Part shown: positions 1-7,780 of the stretch, piece by piece | Position numbering within the stretch: the first letter of the stretch is position 1 | Layout: each line of letters begins with the position of its first letter | Source: Verrucomicrobiota bacterium | Lineage (GTDB): Bacteria > Verrucomicrobiota > Verrucomicrobiia > Limisphaerales > UBA8199 | DNA length: 64,000 nucleotides | Direction: 5' to 3' | Assembly (NCBI GenBank): GCA_003176045.1 | Contig: PSRM01000346.1 | Location: 1-64,000, forward strand | Notes under the pieces: generated by a model | Told to the model about the DNA's origin: nothing | What the model saw: the letters and a program-made list of their open reading frames with translations, nothing else | Databases searched by the model: none | Made by a program: the position numbers and the translations under genes

Positions 1-604
1 TGACGCCATTGTTTGCGGCTGTATTGTTCGCGGCGGCCTCCCAACCGGTCCAGTTGCATAAGCCGGTGCTCGTATAAGGAATCGTGAAGGGACCAAAAAC
101 ACTGCCCGAGAAGGTCAGATTCCCGTAGGAAGCTTCCTGATAGAGCCCGGCTACCGATGACTGGGAGCCGAACATCAAGTCGTTAATGCTCGATTTAGTG
201 CAACTGAGGGAAGCATCAGTGAAATTCAAAAGAATAACGGCTACTTTGTGATTAGCTGTGAGAGGTGCTGCCGGAGCCGTCTGGAGCACCACAAAATTTG
301 TCTCGGCCAGGGAAACGCCGATCCCATCCGCTGTCGAGGAACCGCTCAGGGCAACCTTGTCACCCGTGTGGAGTTTCGGCGGGGCCTTGCCTTTGAAGTG
401 CAATTGATGCCTCATGCCTGTGCGCTCATCCTCGACCGAGTAGAAGACCTTCGAGGAATGATTCACAAAATCATCGGCAACCGTCACTCTGAGTATGCCT
501 GTGACCGCGACATTGGACGAACTATTGGTAGGGATTTGGGCCGCCGCATACCGCGTGAGCGATAGGTACAGGCCGCAGAGCAGGAGCGACAGTTTGTTCT
601 TCAT
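1..604 (-). CDS. Secreted M11-like metallopeptidase, N-terminal part (cut by window edge)
   Basis: The reverse-strand frame opens with ATG at 604 and stays open to the window edge, so the C-terminus lies outside. Translation gives a signal peptide (MKNKLSLLLCGLYLSLTRYA), then a beta-rich domain of about 90 residues, then a segment starting KVAVILLNFTD and running through LYQEASYGNLTFSGSVFG. That segment is the entry of the catalytic domain of gametolysin-like (M11) zinc peptidases. The HExxH motif would lie beyond the edge and is not seen. The protein is probably exported and probably degrades extracellular protein. A TGTAAC...CTTAAG motif lies about 57 bp upstream. The family call rests on the N-terminal segment only. 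A related M6 peptidase is the main alternative. Confidence 0.65.
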   Translation of the reverse strand, partial: MKNKLSLLLCGLYLSLTRYAAAQIPTNSSSNVAVTGILRVTVADDFVNHSSKVFYSVEDERTGMRHQLHFKGKAPPKLHTGDKVALSGSSTADGIGVSLAETNFVVLQTAPAAPLTANHKVAVILLNFTDASLSCTKSSINDLMFGSQSSVAGLYQEASYGNLTFSGSVFGPFTIPYTSTGLCNWTGWEAAANNTAANNGV

Positions 605-661
605 ATTTCGAATCTAATGGTTGACGGTTGGTTTGTTTCGGCTTCGTGCCGTTGGGGGTTA

Positions 662-689
662 CTTAAGCAAGCGGGCGCAAAGGGTTACA
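662..689 (-). promoter_or_regulatory. Candidate ECF-type promoter upstream of the M11-like gene
   Basis: On the minus strand TGTAAC is followed after 14 bp by TGCTTAAG, about 57 bp before the ATG at 604. The same pair of boxes recurs at 5374-5400, 7319-7345 and 7678-7704. A more degenerate copy starts with TGTAAC at 821-816. Sequence recurrence is observed; the promoter function is inferred. Confidence 0.4.
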
Positions 690-833
690 AAGCAGCGGGC
701 GGGCATCGGTGACATGAACCAGCCAAAACCCGCCCCAATCCACACCCGAAGATCGAGCCGCTACAGCCTGATTAACCGTGCGACATTTGCCACAAGGAGC
801 GGTGGGAGCAAAAGGGTTACAGGCCTTGCCACG

Positions 834-3800
834 CTACGGCGCCACCAGCAAGCTGTTGAAATAGGCGTCGTGCGCGGAGCCGAAACCGGCACTGGAATTG
901 AAGAGCCGCACTACCCCGATGCTCCCGCTGTTGGAAAGCGTGCCGGTGAGCGTCGTAGTGGCTCCGCCGTTGGGTGTAATAGTAACCGTGTAAGTATCCG
1001 GGCCCAGGAGCTTCAACTCGATGTGGAGTCCGCCGTCAGTGAAAGGAATGCCCGTGGCGCGACCGCTCGACGAGTCATTAATACGATACTGGGTGTCGCC
1101 CCCCTGAAAGTAGAACACGAACCGGTCGCTGTTGCCGTTGCGTAAGCTGACACCAACAATGCCGGGCCCCTTACTGCCGCCGTTTTGGCTGGCGTTATTG
1201 ATGTAGCCGTTGTCCATGTCCACCTTAAAGGTCTGGCCTACCGCAAGCGGCATGTTGAAGGAGCGGAGTGCTTCACTGAGCTTGCCACTATTGGCAAACA
1301 TGCCCCAGGATTTGTTGCCTGCTGTGTTGATATTTCCGGAGCTGCCGCTGCCATTGGTCGAGGAATCATACACAAAGAATCCGCCGCTGCCGCTCGTGGT
1401 GTTCAGGGTCCACGGTCCCAGGCCAAAGCCGGCGACCGCGCTGGCCCAACCGGCGTTGTAGGCGGGGTCGCTGGCGTTATCCGAGGCCAGCACCAGGTGC
1501 AGCCGATAGAACTGATTGCTGCTGATCGGTCCGTCAGTGATCACATAGTTTCCATAGTTTCCACCCACAATCACCGGCGCGGCCGGCACCACCTTCCAAA
1601 CCGGCGGCTTTAGCGTTGGAGTGGATTCGAGCACGTAGCCGGGCTGGTTCGCCGGCCAACTGAGCACAGCGTTCGGCCCGGCCTTAATCATTCTTAAGGC
1701 GGGCGGGTTGAGTTCGTAAGCGCCGATGTCGCTCCCGTCGCCGCCAGGGGGAACGGCGATAGCCGGATTCCTGTAAGGCCGTGGGTACCCGCGCTGGTCA
1801 CAGGGCGAAAACACGGAGTTCGAGCCGCGGTCTATTGCGGGACTCCCCGGCAGCAGCGCGATCGTGGGCGTATAACCTCCATTGTTTTTTAACCCTGCAG
1901 GGTCCAACATCGGGTTGGTATTGCGCTGGTCACCCGGACGATTAAGGAACCCTGCCGGAGTTGTGCCAGGCCCCCCGGCGGCTGAGTCGCTGCTAAGGTT
2001 GTAGCCGCTTGAACTGAAAATGCCTTGGCCATTGCTGCCAAGATTCGCTCCCATCCCGGTTCCTTGATTCAAAAGCGTGTTTCCGATCACAACGGTTGTG
2101 CTCGAACCGCTGACGCCATCGTTTTCGATGCCGCCTCCATTCGAGGCGGAATTGCCACTCAAGGTCGAGTTGAGGATCTCGAAATATGTGCTGCCCCCGT
2201 TAACGCCATAGTTATAGACTGCGCCGCCAGCCGGGGCTGAGTTGAAGCAGAAGGTGCAGTTCATCACCGACAGCGAAGCCCAGTCCCAGGAGCTGCCGCC
2301 GTTGTTCATAATGCCTCCCCCGCCGTAACCAGTAGCTGAATTCCCCACGAAAGTGCTGACGTTAACATCAAGAATTCCCAAATCAGCCTGCACTCCTCCT
2401 CCGCCGGAGCCCGCCGAATTACTTGAAATGACGCTGTTGGCGATATACGCCGTGGCGCTGGTGCCATAATTGCGCAAGCCTCCACCAAAACCACTGGCCG
2501 TGTAGTTGTTTGCGAGCGTGCTCCAAATGAGTTGCAGCGACCCGGTCCCTGTCTGGCCATTATTGAAGATGCCGCCGCCACCGTAACCACTGACTTCCGA
2601 ATTGCCCGCCACAATACAGTGGTAAACCGTTACTATCCCGCGATCATTGTAGATGCCTCCGCCTCCCAGGCCGTTGTCGTAGCCATTGGTGATGGTTAGG
2701 CCCGCAATGTAGGCAGTTACCGATGGCATGACGTGAAAAATGCGGCTGGCGGCATTTCCATTAATTGCCAGAGTGGTTGGGCCGGGCCCAAGGATCGTTA
2801 GATTCGTCCTGATCAACAGCTCTCCGCTGGTGAGCGTGATGGTTCCAGCTAGATTTGAGGGGATGCTGATGCTGCTCCCAGGCGGCGCCCAGGCAATGGT
2901 GTCCCGCAGCGAGCCCGGCCCGCTATCGTTGAGGTTAGCGACACTGATCGGGTTCGGTTCTATGGCGCCGATGCCCGAATGGCTCGGAATCCCGTTGACG
3001 AATACCGTCACCAGTGCATAGCCCTGCGACAGGCCAGTGACGGGAGCTGCCGTAAAGGAAATCGTCTGCCAGTTCGTGCAAAGCAGGAACGCCGTTTGCC
3101 CGCTCTCGATGCTGCGCACTTGAACCAGTGGGTAATCGGTCGCCGAGTCCTGGCCGTTATTGCCGCCTGAGGCCCCGGACGTGCCCCGCAAACCTGTGCC
3201 GGTCAGTTGGAACGCGCCCACGTTGAGCGTCGAATTCAACGCGGTAATCTGTGGCTGCCAGGCCGGGCTGAAGCCCAGTCCGGCATCGTAAAGCTCGGCG
3301 TTGGCGAGGAAGGGGCCGACATTATTGGCGCCGCCTGTCACCAGCACTTTAGCGTTGGGGAGCAGGGTCGCGGCGTGGTAAAAGCGGGCGTTGGTCAGCG
3401 CGCCGCTGGCGGTCCACGTCCCAGTGGCCAGGTCGTATAACTCTGTGCTGGAAAGCGCAGCCGTGGACCAGCCGCCGGCCACCACCACTTTGCCATTGAT
3501 CAATAACGTCGCAGTATGGTCATAGCGCGCAGTGTTCAGGCCGCTGGAAATCGTCCAGGCCCCGGAAACCGGATCGTACAGCTCAACGCTTGATAGTGCA
3601 CCGCCCGCACCCAGGCCGCCCGCGACCAGCACCCTCCCATTGGGCAACAAAGTAGCGGTGTGACTGCGTCGGGGGAAATTCAAGGGGCCGGTGCTGGTCC
3701 AGGTTCCGGAGGCCGGATCGAACAGTTCGGCGCTTCCCATCACAACCCCCTGGGACTGTCCGCCGGCCACGAGTACCTTTCCGTTTGGCAGTAGCGTGGC

Positions 3801-5363
3801 TGTGTGCCGGGAACGTCCGGTGTTCAGCGCGCCACTGGTGGTCCAGATCCCCGTGGCAGGATCGTAAAGCTCGGTGCTGGATAGCTGGGCGCCGTTGTTG
3901 TCGCCTCCGGCAACCAGAACCTTTCCATTCACCAATAAAGTCGCCGTGTGAAAGTAGCGAGGGGTGCTCAACGTCCCGGTCATCGTCCAGGTTCCTGCGG
4001 CAGGATCGTACGATTCCGCGCTCGAGAGATTATTGCCGTTCGGATCGGCTCCACCGGCTACCAACACTCTCCCAGTGGGCAGTAGAGTTGCGGAGTGACG
4101 CGATCGGTAATTATTGAGTGGGCCGCTGGCCGCCCAAGTGCCCGCCGCCGGGTCGTACAGCTCGCTATTGGGCGGAGTGCTGCTGGTGTAGTAGCCCCCG
4201 GCCACAATCACTTTGCCGTTCGGCAGCAGCGTCGCAGTGTGTTCATTAAGCCCGGTATTGAGCGCGCCGGTCCCGCTCCAGGCGCCAATGGCTGGGTCGT
4301 ATAATTCAGCGCTCGATAGATAACCACCGCTCCCGTATCCGCCTATGACGAGCACCTTGCCGTTGGCCAGCAACGTAGCCGCGTGGTCCCAGCGTGAAGT
4401 ATTCATCTGGCTAAAGGTGGTTGTGGCGGTGCCATTGCCATAGTTCTGCGAGCCACCGGCCACCAGCGTCCTGCCACTGGGCAGCAGCGTGGCTGTGTGC
4501 CATGCCCGTGCCGTCATCGAGCCGGTGCCTGTCCAGGTTCCTGTCGTAGGGTCAAAGAGCTCCGCGGATGACAGCATAAAGCCAGCAGCCTCTCCTCCCA
4601 TCACGTACACCTTCCCCCCGGGCAGGCAGGTAGCCGTATGCCCATAACGCGCATCGCTCATTTGGCCGCTTCCTGTCCAAGTCCCAGTGGCTGGATCGTA
4701 GATCTCCGTCGTCGCCAGCGCACCGGTGAAATATCCACCTGAAACCAGCACCTTTCCATTCGGCAGCAACGTTGCGGTGTGGCTATGGCGCGGGGTGCCC
4801 AGCGATCCAGTGGTTGTCCAGACGCCGGTTGAAGGGTCATACAACTCCGCGCTGGACAAAACGCTGTCGTCCGCGCCTCCCACAACCAGCACCTTCCCAT
4901 TCGGAAGCAACGTCGCCGTATGCGAGGCGCGTGGGGAGTTCATTTGGCCCGTCGCTGTCCATTGCCCGGTGGCCGGATCGTAGAGCTCCGCTGCTGCCGG
5001 GTACCCGGCCACGCTTGGATAGTTGTAGCCCCCCGCGACCAGCACTTTACCGTTAGGCAGCATTGTCGCCGTGTGGGCGTAGCGGGGCGTGCTCAGTGAA
5101 CCCGTCAGCGTCCATATGCCAGTGGCCGGATCGTAGAGCTCAGCGCTCTGCAAAGTCGGAGCCTCACCATTATTGCCGCCGGCGACAAGAACCTTGCCAT
5201 CCGAGAGCAAAGTGGCGGTGAAACCAGCGCGCGCGGTGTTGAGTGAGCCCGTGTAAACCCAGGGAGCGGGGGCGACCTGGCCCATGGTGGATAGATCTAG
5301 CGCCAGCAAGGCCAAAGTCGCCGCTGATGTTCGTCTTAGCGTCCTGATGAGTTGCGTTTTCAT
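834..5363 (-). CDS. Giant secreted Kelch-repeat / beta-helix surface protein
   Basis: This 1509-residue exported protein starts with a signal peptide (residues 1-30). Fourteen Kelch-type repeats of about 48 residues follow (about 35-700), each built on the pattern HTATLLPNGKVLVAGG followed by SSAELYDPATGTWT. The sixth repeat lacks its second half. Residues 705-800 resemble the E-set domain that follows the propeller in galactose-oxidase-like proteins. Residues 811-1218 start with NLNDSGPGSLRD and end with GSDIGAYE, the signature of choice-of-anchor-Q right-handed beta-helices. A short domain ending QFYRLHLV (about 1222-1286) is typical of verrucomicrobial exported proteins, and a further beta-rich domain closes the protein. 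Fourteen repeats would make two seven-bladed propellers. A role in surface adhesion or glycan binding is inference. No enzymatic residues were recognised. Confidence 0.8.
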   Translation of the reverse strand: MKTQLIRTLRRTSAATLALLALDLSTMGQVAPAPWVYTGSLNTARAGFTATLLSDGKVLVAGGNNGEAPTLQSAELYDPATGIWTLTGSLSTPRYAHTATMLPNGKVLVAGGYNYPSVAGYPAAAELYDPATGQWTATGQMNSPRASHTATLLPNGKVLVVGGADDSVLSSAELYDPSTGVWTTTGSLGTPRHSHTATLLPNGKVLVSGGYFTGALATTEIYDPATGTWTGSGQMSDARYGHTATCLPGGKVYVMGGEAAGFMLSSAELFDPTTGTWTGTGSMTARAWHTATLLPSGRTLVAGGSQNYGNGTATTTFSQMNTSRWDHAATLLANGKVLVIGGYGSGGYLSSAELYDPAIGAWSGTGALNTGLNEHTATLLPNGKVIVAGGYYTSSTPPNSELYDPAAGTWAASGPLNNYRSRHSATLLPTGRVLVAGGADPNGNNLSSAESYDPAAGTWTMTGTLSTPRYFHTATLLVNGKVLVAGGDNNGAQLSSTELYDPATGIWTTSGALNTGRSRHTATLLPNGKVLVAGGQSQGVVMGSAELFDPASGTWTSTGPLNFPRRSHTATLLPNGRVLVAGGLGAGGALSSVELYDPVSGAWTISSGLNTARYDHTATLLINGKVVVAGGWSTAALSSTELYDLATGTWTASGALTNARFYHAATLLPNAKVLVTGGANNVGPFLANAELYDAGLGFSPAWQPQITALNSTLNVGAFQLTGTGLRGTSGASGGNNGQDSATDYPLVQVRSIESGQTAFLLCTNWQTISFTAAPVTGLSQGYALVTVFVNGIPSHSGIGAIEPNPISVANLNDSGPGSLRDTIAWAPPGSSISIPSNLAGTITLTSGELLIRTNLTILGPGPTTLAINGNAASRIFHVMPSVTAYIAGLTITNGYDNGLGGGGIYNDRGIVTVYHCIVAGNSEVSGYGGGGIFNNGQTGTGSLQLIWSTLANNYTASGFGGGLRNYGTSATAYIANSVISSNSAGSGGGGVQADLGILDVNVSTFVGNSATGYGGGGIMNNGGSSWDWASLSVMNCTFCFNSAPAGGAVYNYGVNGGSTYFEILNSTLSGNSASNGGGIENDGVSGSSTTVVIGNTLLNQGTGMGANLGSNGQGIFSSSGYNLSSDSAAGGPGTTPAGFLNRPGDQRNTNPMLDPAGLKNNGGYTPTIALLPGSPAIDRGSNSVFSPCDQRGYPRPYRNPAIAVPPGGDGSDIGAYELNPPALRMIKAGPNAVLSWPANQPGYVLESTPTLKPPVWKVVPAAPVIVGGNYGNYVITDGPISSNQFYRLHLVLASDNASDPAYNAGWASAVAGFGLGPWTLNTTSGSGGFFVYDSSTNGSGSSGNINTAGNKSWGMFANSGKLSEALRSFNMPLAVGQTFKVDMDNGYINNASQNGGSKGPGIVGVSLRNGNSDRFVFYFQGGDTQYRINDSSSGRATGIPFTDGGLHIELKLLGPDTYTVTITPNGGATTTLTGTLSNSGSIGVVRLFNSSAGFGSAHDAYFNSLLVAP

Positions 5364-5373
5364 GTGTGTTTTA

Positions 5374-5400
5374 CATAAGCGACATCAGGAAAAGGTTACA
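5374..5400 (-). promoter_or_regulatory. Candidate ECF-type promoter just upstream of the Kelch gene
   Basis: On the minus strand TGTAAC, a 13-bp spacer and CGCTTATG end only 10 bp before the ATG at 5363. If this is a promoter the transcript would be nearly leaderless. Spacing and sequence match the copies at 7319-7345 and 7678-7704. Confidence 0.4.
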
Positions 5401-5604
5401 GACGTAGAGGATGGAAAGTGGGATTCTTGGAATTGTGGATTAATGGACTATCGGTCATCGCATCAGTTGGTGGCGGCGCTTGCGCGATCCTGAGGCTGCT
5501 CGCGGGCAACAAATCCCGGGTAACAACTGTGGGGCGAGCTTCGCTGAAAATTCCGGCGCGTCGAAGGGCCGGCTCGATCCCTGAAACCTCGAACCGCGAC
5601 CCGC

Positions 5605-6390
5605 TTAGGGCGTCTGATCCATTCGGTAGAACTGGACCGGCCCCGCGCCATTGACCATCAGACTGGTTGGGCCGTCGGACGAGACCGTGGTTTGGGCTAT
5701 CACGGCGTAAGGTCCCTGTGCAACCTGGCTAGAGTAAAGGTGATAAGTTTTGCCGGCCAACCCATACCAACTCACGGTGACGTTGTTGCCAGTTTTTTGA
5801 ATGCCCGAAATGCGGAAAATCTGACTCAGCCTGGAGCCGCCTGCGTTCCGGGTCATGTCCCAAAAAGCTTGAACTGTGGCGATTGGCTTGCCCCAACTAT
5901 CCAGCAAAGTGTAGGCCCAGGATACGGACCCGAAATTCAACGAGATGGTTTCGGAAGGCGCCGCATTCGTGAAATTGCGGTCGAAGGACGGAGCGATCCC
6001 CGTGACGATCACGTTGGTCAGCCCCAGTTCCAACACGGCGCTCTGGCCCTCGTCCAGATTGACGATTTGAAGCCGGGCACTGGCAACAGGCTTGCCCAGC
6101 GCACAGTTCTGCATGAGTACCGGCGAGGTCCTGTCCACACATTTCGCCAGCCTCAAGTCGGAAAAGTGTGCTCGCCCAGCTACTGGCGATGCCGCGGGAC
6201 TCTGATCCAGTGTCAGAATGTCAATCCAGTTCGTGCGTCCGGCATCGTGTGACTCGCCGGGAATACCTGGCAAGAACAGGTATGCTTTAAATGCCCCATG
6301 CGCTTGAACGACGAGCGATAACGCGGTAAACAGCGCGGCAAGCCGTCTGCTGATGGGTAACAAAGGGGGGATCATGCTGGATCGGCTCAT
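5605..6390 (-). CDS. Exported Hcp-fold protein with verrucomicrobial C-terminal domain
   Basis: The protein has 261 residues. A signal peptide (about 1-33) precedes a domain (about 34-190) with the Hcp family layout: AYLFLPGIPGES near the start, GRAHFSDLRLAKCVDRTSP in the middle, LTNVIVTGI, then ETISLNFGSVSWAY. Hcp forms the hexameric inner tube of type VI secretion, but real T6SS Hcp is cytosolic and has no signal peptide, and no other T6SS gene is present here. The last 65 residues form the F(Y/F)R-ending domain (VQFYRMDQ) found on many exported proteins of this phylum. It lies 30 bp downstream of a second Hcp-like gene and is probably co-transcribed with it. An alternative start is the ATG at 6375. 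The fold call is solid and the function is unknown. Confidence 0.7.
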   Translation of the reverse strand: MSRSSMIPPLLPISRRLAALFTALSLVVQAHGAFKAYLFLPGIPGESHDAGRTNWIDILTLDQSPAASPVAGRAHFSDLRLAKCVDRTSPVLMQNCALGKPVASARLQIVNLDEGQSAVLELGLTNVIVTGIAPSFDRNFTNAAPSETISLNFGSVSWAYTLLDSWGKPIATVQAFWDMTRNAGGSRLSQIFRISGIQKTGNNVTVSWYGLAGKTYHLYSSQVAQGPYAVIAQTTVSSDGPTSLMVNGAGPVQFYRMDQTP

Positions 6391-6420
6391 GCAGATACTT
6401 TCGTTACCAGGTCAACAGTG

Positions 6421-7065
6421 TTACCAACTTGTGCCGCAACTCTGGTTCGCCGCCATGTTCCAGCAGGAGTTGACTGAGGAACCCGTGGAGCCGTCCGAGT
6501 TGACCGCAACGTATTGCATCTGAATTTGCCCAAAAGTGAAATTGACCACCTCAGCAGGCCGGGCATTGAGCCCTTCACTCGCGCTTAGGCCGGTCACTAT
6601 CACTGTGCTCAGCGTGATGATGTAAAAATCCACGGATTTGCCATTGTTCATGGATTGCACATAAAGCGTCACCGTTGGCAGGATACGGCCTGTTGCCAGG
6701 TTGTACATCAACGCTGGAGAAGCCTTATCCACAAACTTACTGACTGAGAGCTCCGAAAAGGCAACACGGCCTACCGTTGGCACCCCAGCATCGCCCATCC
6801 CCGTGATCGGCATAGTTCCAGCAAACGAAAAAGATGTGGCCACGATGTCTCCAACATGGTTCGTAGCTGTAGCCTCACCCGATATGCCGCTGACTCTTAA
6901 AAAGACATTGTATTGCTGCGCCTGACAAGCCGGCGCGATCAGCAGCATGATGAGAGTCAGGCCAGCCAGCATGAGAATTTTCGCAGTTTTGGTTTTATCG
7001 GCTGCGGCCCGCAGCGCGAGGAACTCCGGTTTGGAGCCATCCGTCTTTAATAATTTTGCTTTCAT
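6421..7065 (-). CDS. Exported Hcp-fold protein, paralogue of the downstream gene
   Basis: About 214 residues from the ATG at 7065. A GTG 36 bp upstream also opens the frame but would add a poor leader. A long N-region and a hydrophobic stretch ending in LLIAPACQAQQ suggest a signal peptide, possibly lipoprotein-like because of the Cys. The mature part carries the Hcp landmarks VFLRVSGISGEA, GRVAFSELSVSKFVDKASP, LSTVIVTGLSASEG and VVNFTFGQIQMQY. Unlike its neighbour it ends soon after the Hcp domain and has no FYR-type tail. The tandem pair may arise from duplication. Exported tube-like oligomers are possible, but there is no direct evidence for that. Confidence 0.7.
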   Translation of the reverse strand: MKAKLLKTDGSKPEFLALRAAADKTKTAKILMLAGLTLIMLLIAPACQAQQYNVFLRVSGISGEATATNHVGDIVATSFSFAGTMPITGMGDAGVPTVGRVAFSELSVSKFVDKASPALMYNLATGRILPTVTLYVQSMNNGKSVDFYIITLSTVIVTGLSASEGLNARPAEVVNFTFGQIQMQYVAVNSDGSTGSSVNSCWNMAANQSCGTSW

Positions 7066-7261
7066 AGTTGCCGTTTCGTTGCGCCCACCGGGTTTATCCA
7101 CTGGGCAGTCATGTTAAAATTAAGCTTTTTGTCCGAATGGTTACGCAGGTTTACAACGAAGCTGCCCCCTGCTTGCCCAGGGTGACGCTCCCGCGATATG
7201 CCTGGACGGTCATGGGTTTGCTGATCGTGAGTGTTTGCGGTGACCACGATTCCGCAAATCC

Positions 7262-7680
7262 ATGATTCCATTACTCCATCATTCCATCTCCCATCTTCCA
7301 TCTTCCACCTTGCACCTCCGTAACCTTTTTCCGGTTCCGCTTAAGTAGCTCGTAACGGCTCCACGCCGCTCGTGGCTTGGTCAGGTGAAAACGGCTTGCA
7401 GCGAAAAATTTACTGTGTGTGGTTGCAGGCTACCTGAATCCGGTCTTCGTGTGAGGAACCGGACGCTGCCTCCAGGCAACGATTGTGGCGCGACGGCGCG
7501 GGCCGGTTTGGAATGCAGAAGTCAGAGCTCAGAGGTCAGTAATCAGAGCCGCGACCGTGAGGGAGCGTCCGAGCAGCAGCCAAAGTTCGAGGTTCAAAGT
7601 TCGACGTTCAAGGTTCGCCGTTTGCCCCCGTCCGATCAGTAGTCAGTGGTCCGTGGTCAGTGGTCAGTGGTCTCTTCTGT
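7262..7680. repeat. Island of imperfect heptamer arrays
   Basis: This intergenic stretch holds several short tandem arrays with a 7-bp step. CCATCTT/CCACCTT lies at about 7285-7315, TCAGAGG-type units at 7510-7545, GTTCAAA/GTTCGAC/GTTCAAG at 7590-7620 and TCAGTGG/TCCGTGG at 7640-7672. No gene is supported here. The two candidate ECF-type promoter boxes lie at the ends of the island. Confidence 0.75.
7319..7345 (+). promoter_or_regulatory. Candidate ECF-type promoter, distal copy
   Basis: CGTAAC, a 13-bp spacer and CGCTTAAG, about 435 bp upstream of the ATG at 7781. It shares spacing and the following TAGCTC with the copy at 7678-7704. Confidence 0.3.
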
Positions 7681-7704
7681 AACCTTTCCCCTCCCCCGCT
7701 TAAG
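7678..7704 (+). promoter_or_regulatory. Candidate ECF-type promoter of the FTYQGKL gene
   Basis: TGTAAC, a 13-bp spacer and CGCTTAAG, 76 bp upstream of the ATG at 7781. Position and recurrence upstream of other exported-protein genes support a promoter. Confidence 0.45.
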
Positions 7705-7780
7705 TAGCTCCACGTCGGCCATTGTGGGCCGGCAAGCGCGAAACTAAAACAGTAAACCAAATCAAACAGTGCTCAGCTAT

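Noticed and set aside
5605-7065. Type VI secretion locus
   Set aside because: Only Hcp-fold proteins with signal peptides are present; no TssB/C, TssK, VgrG or ClpV is seen.
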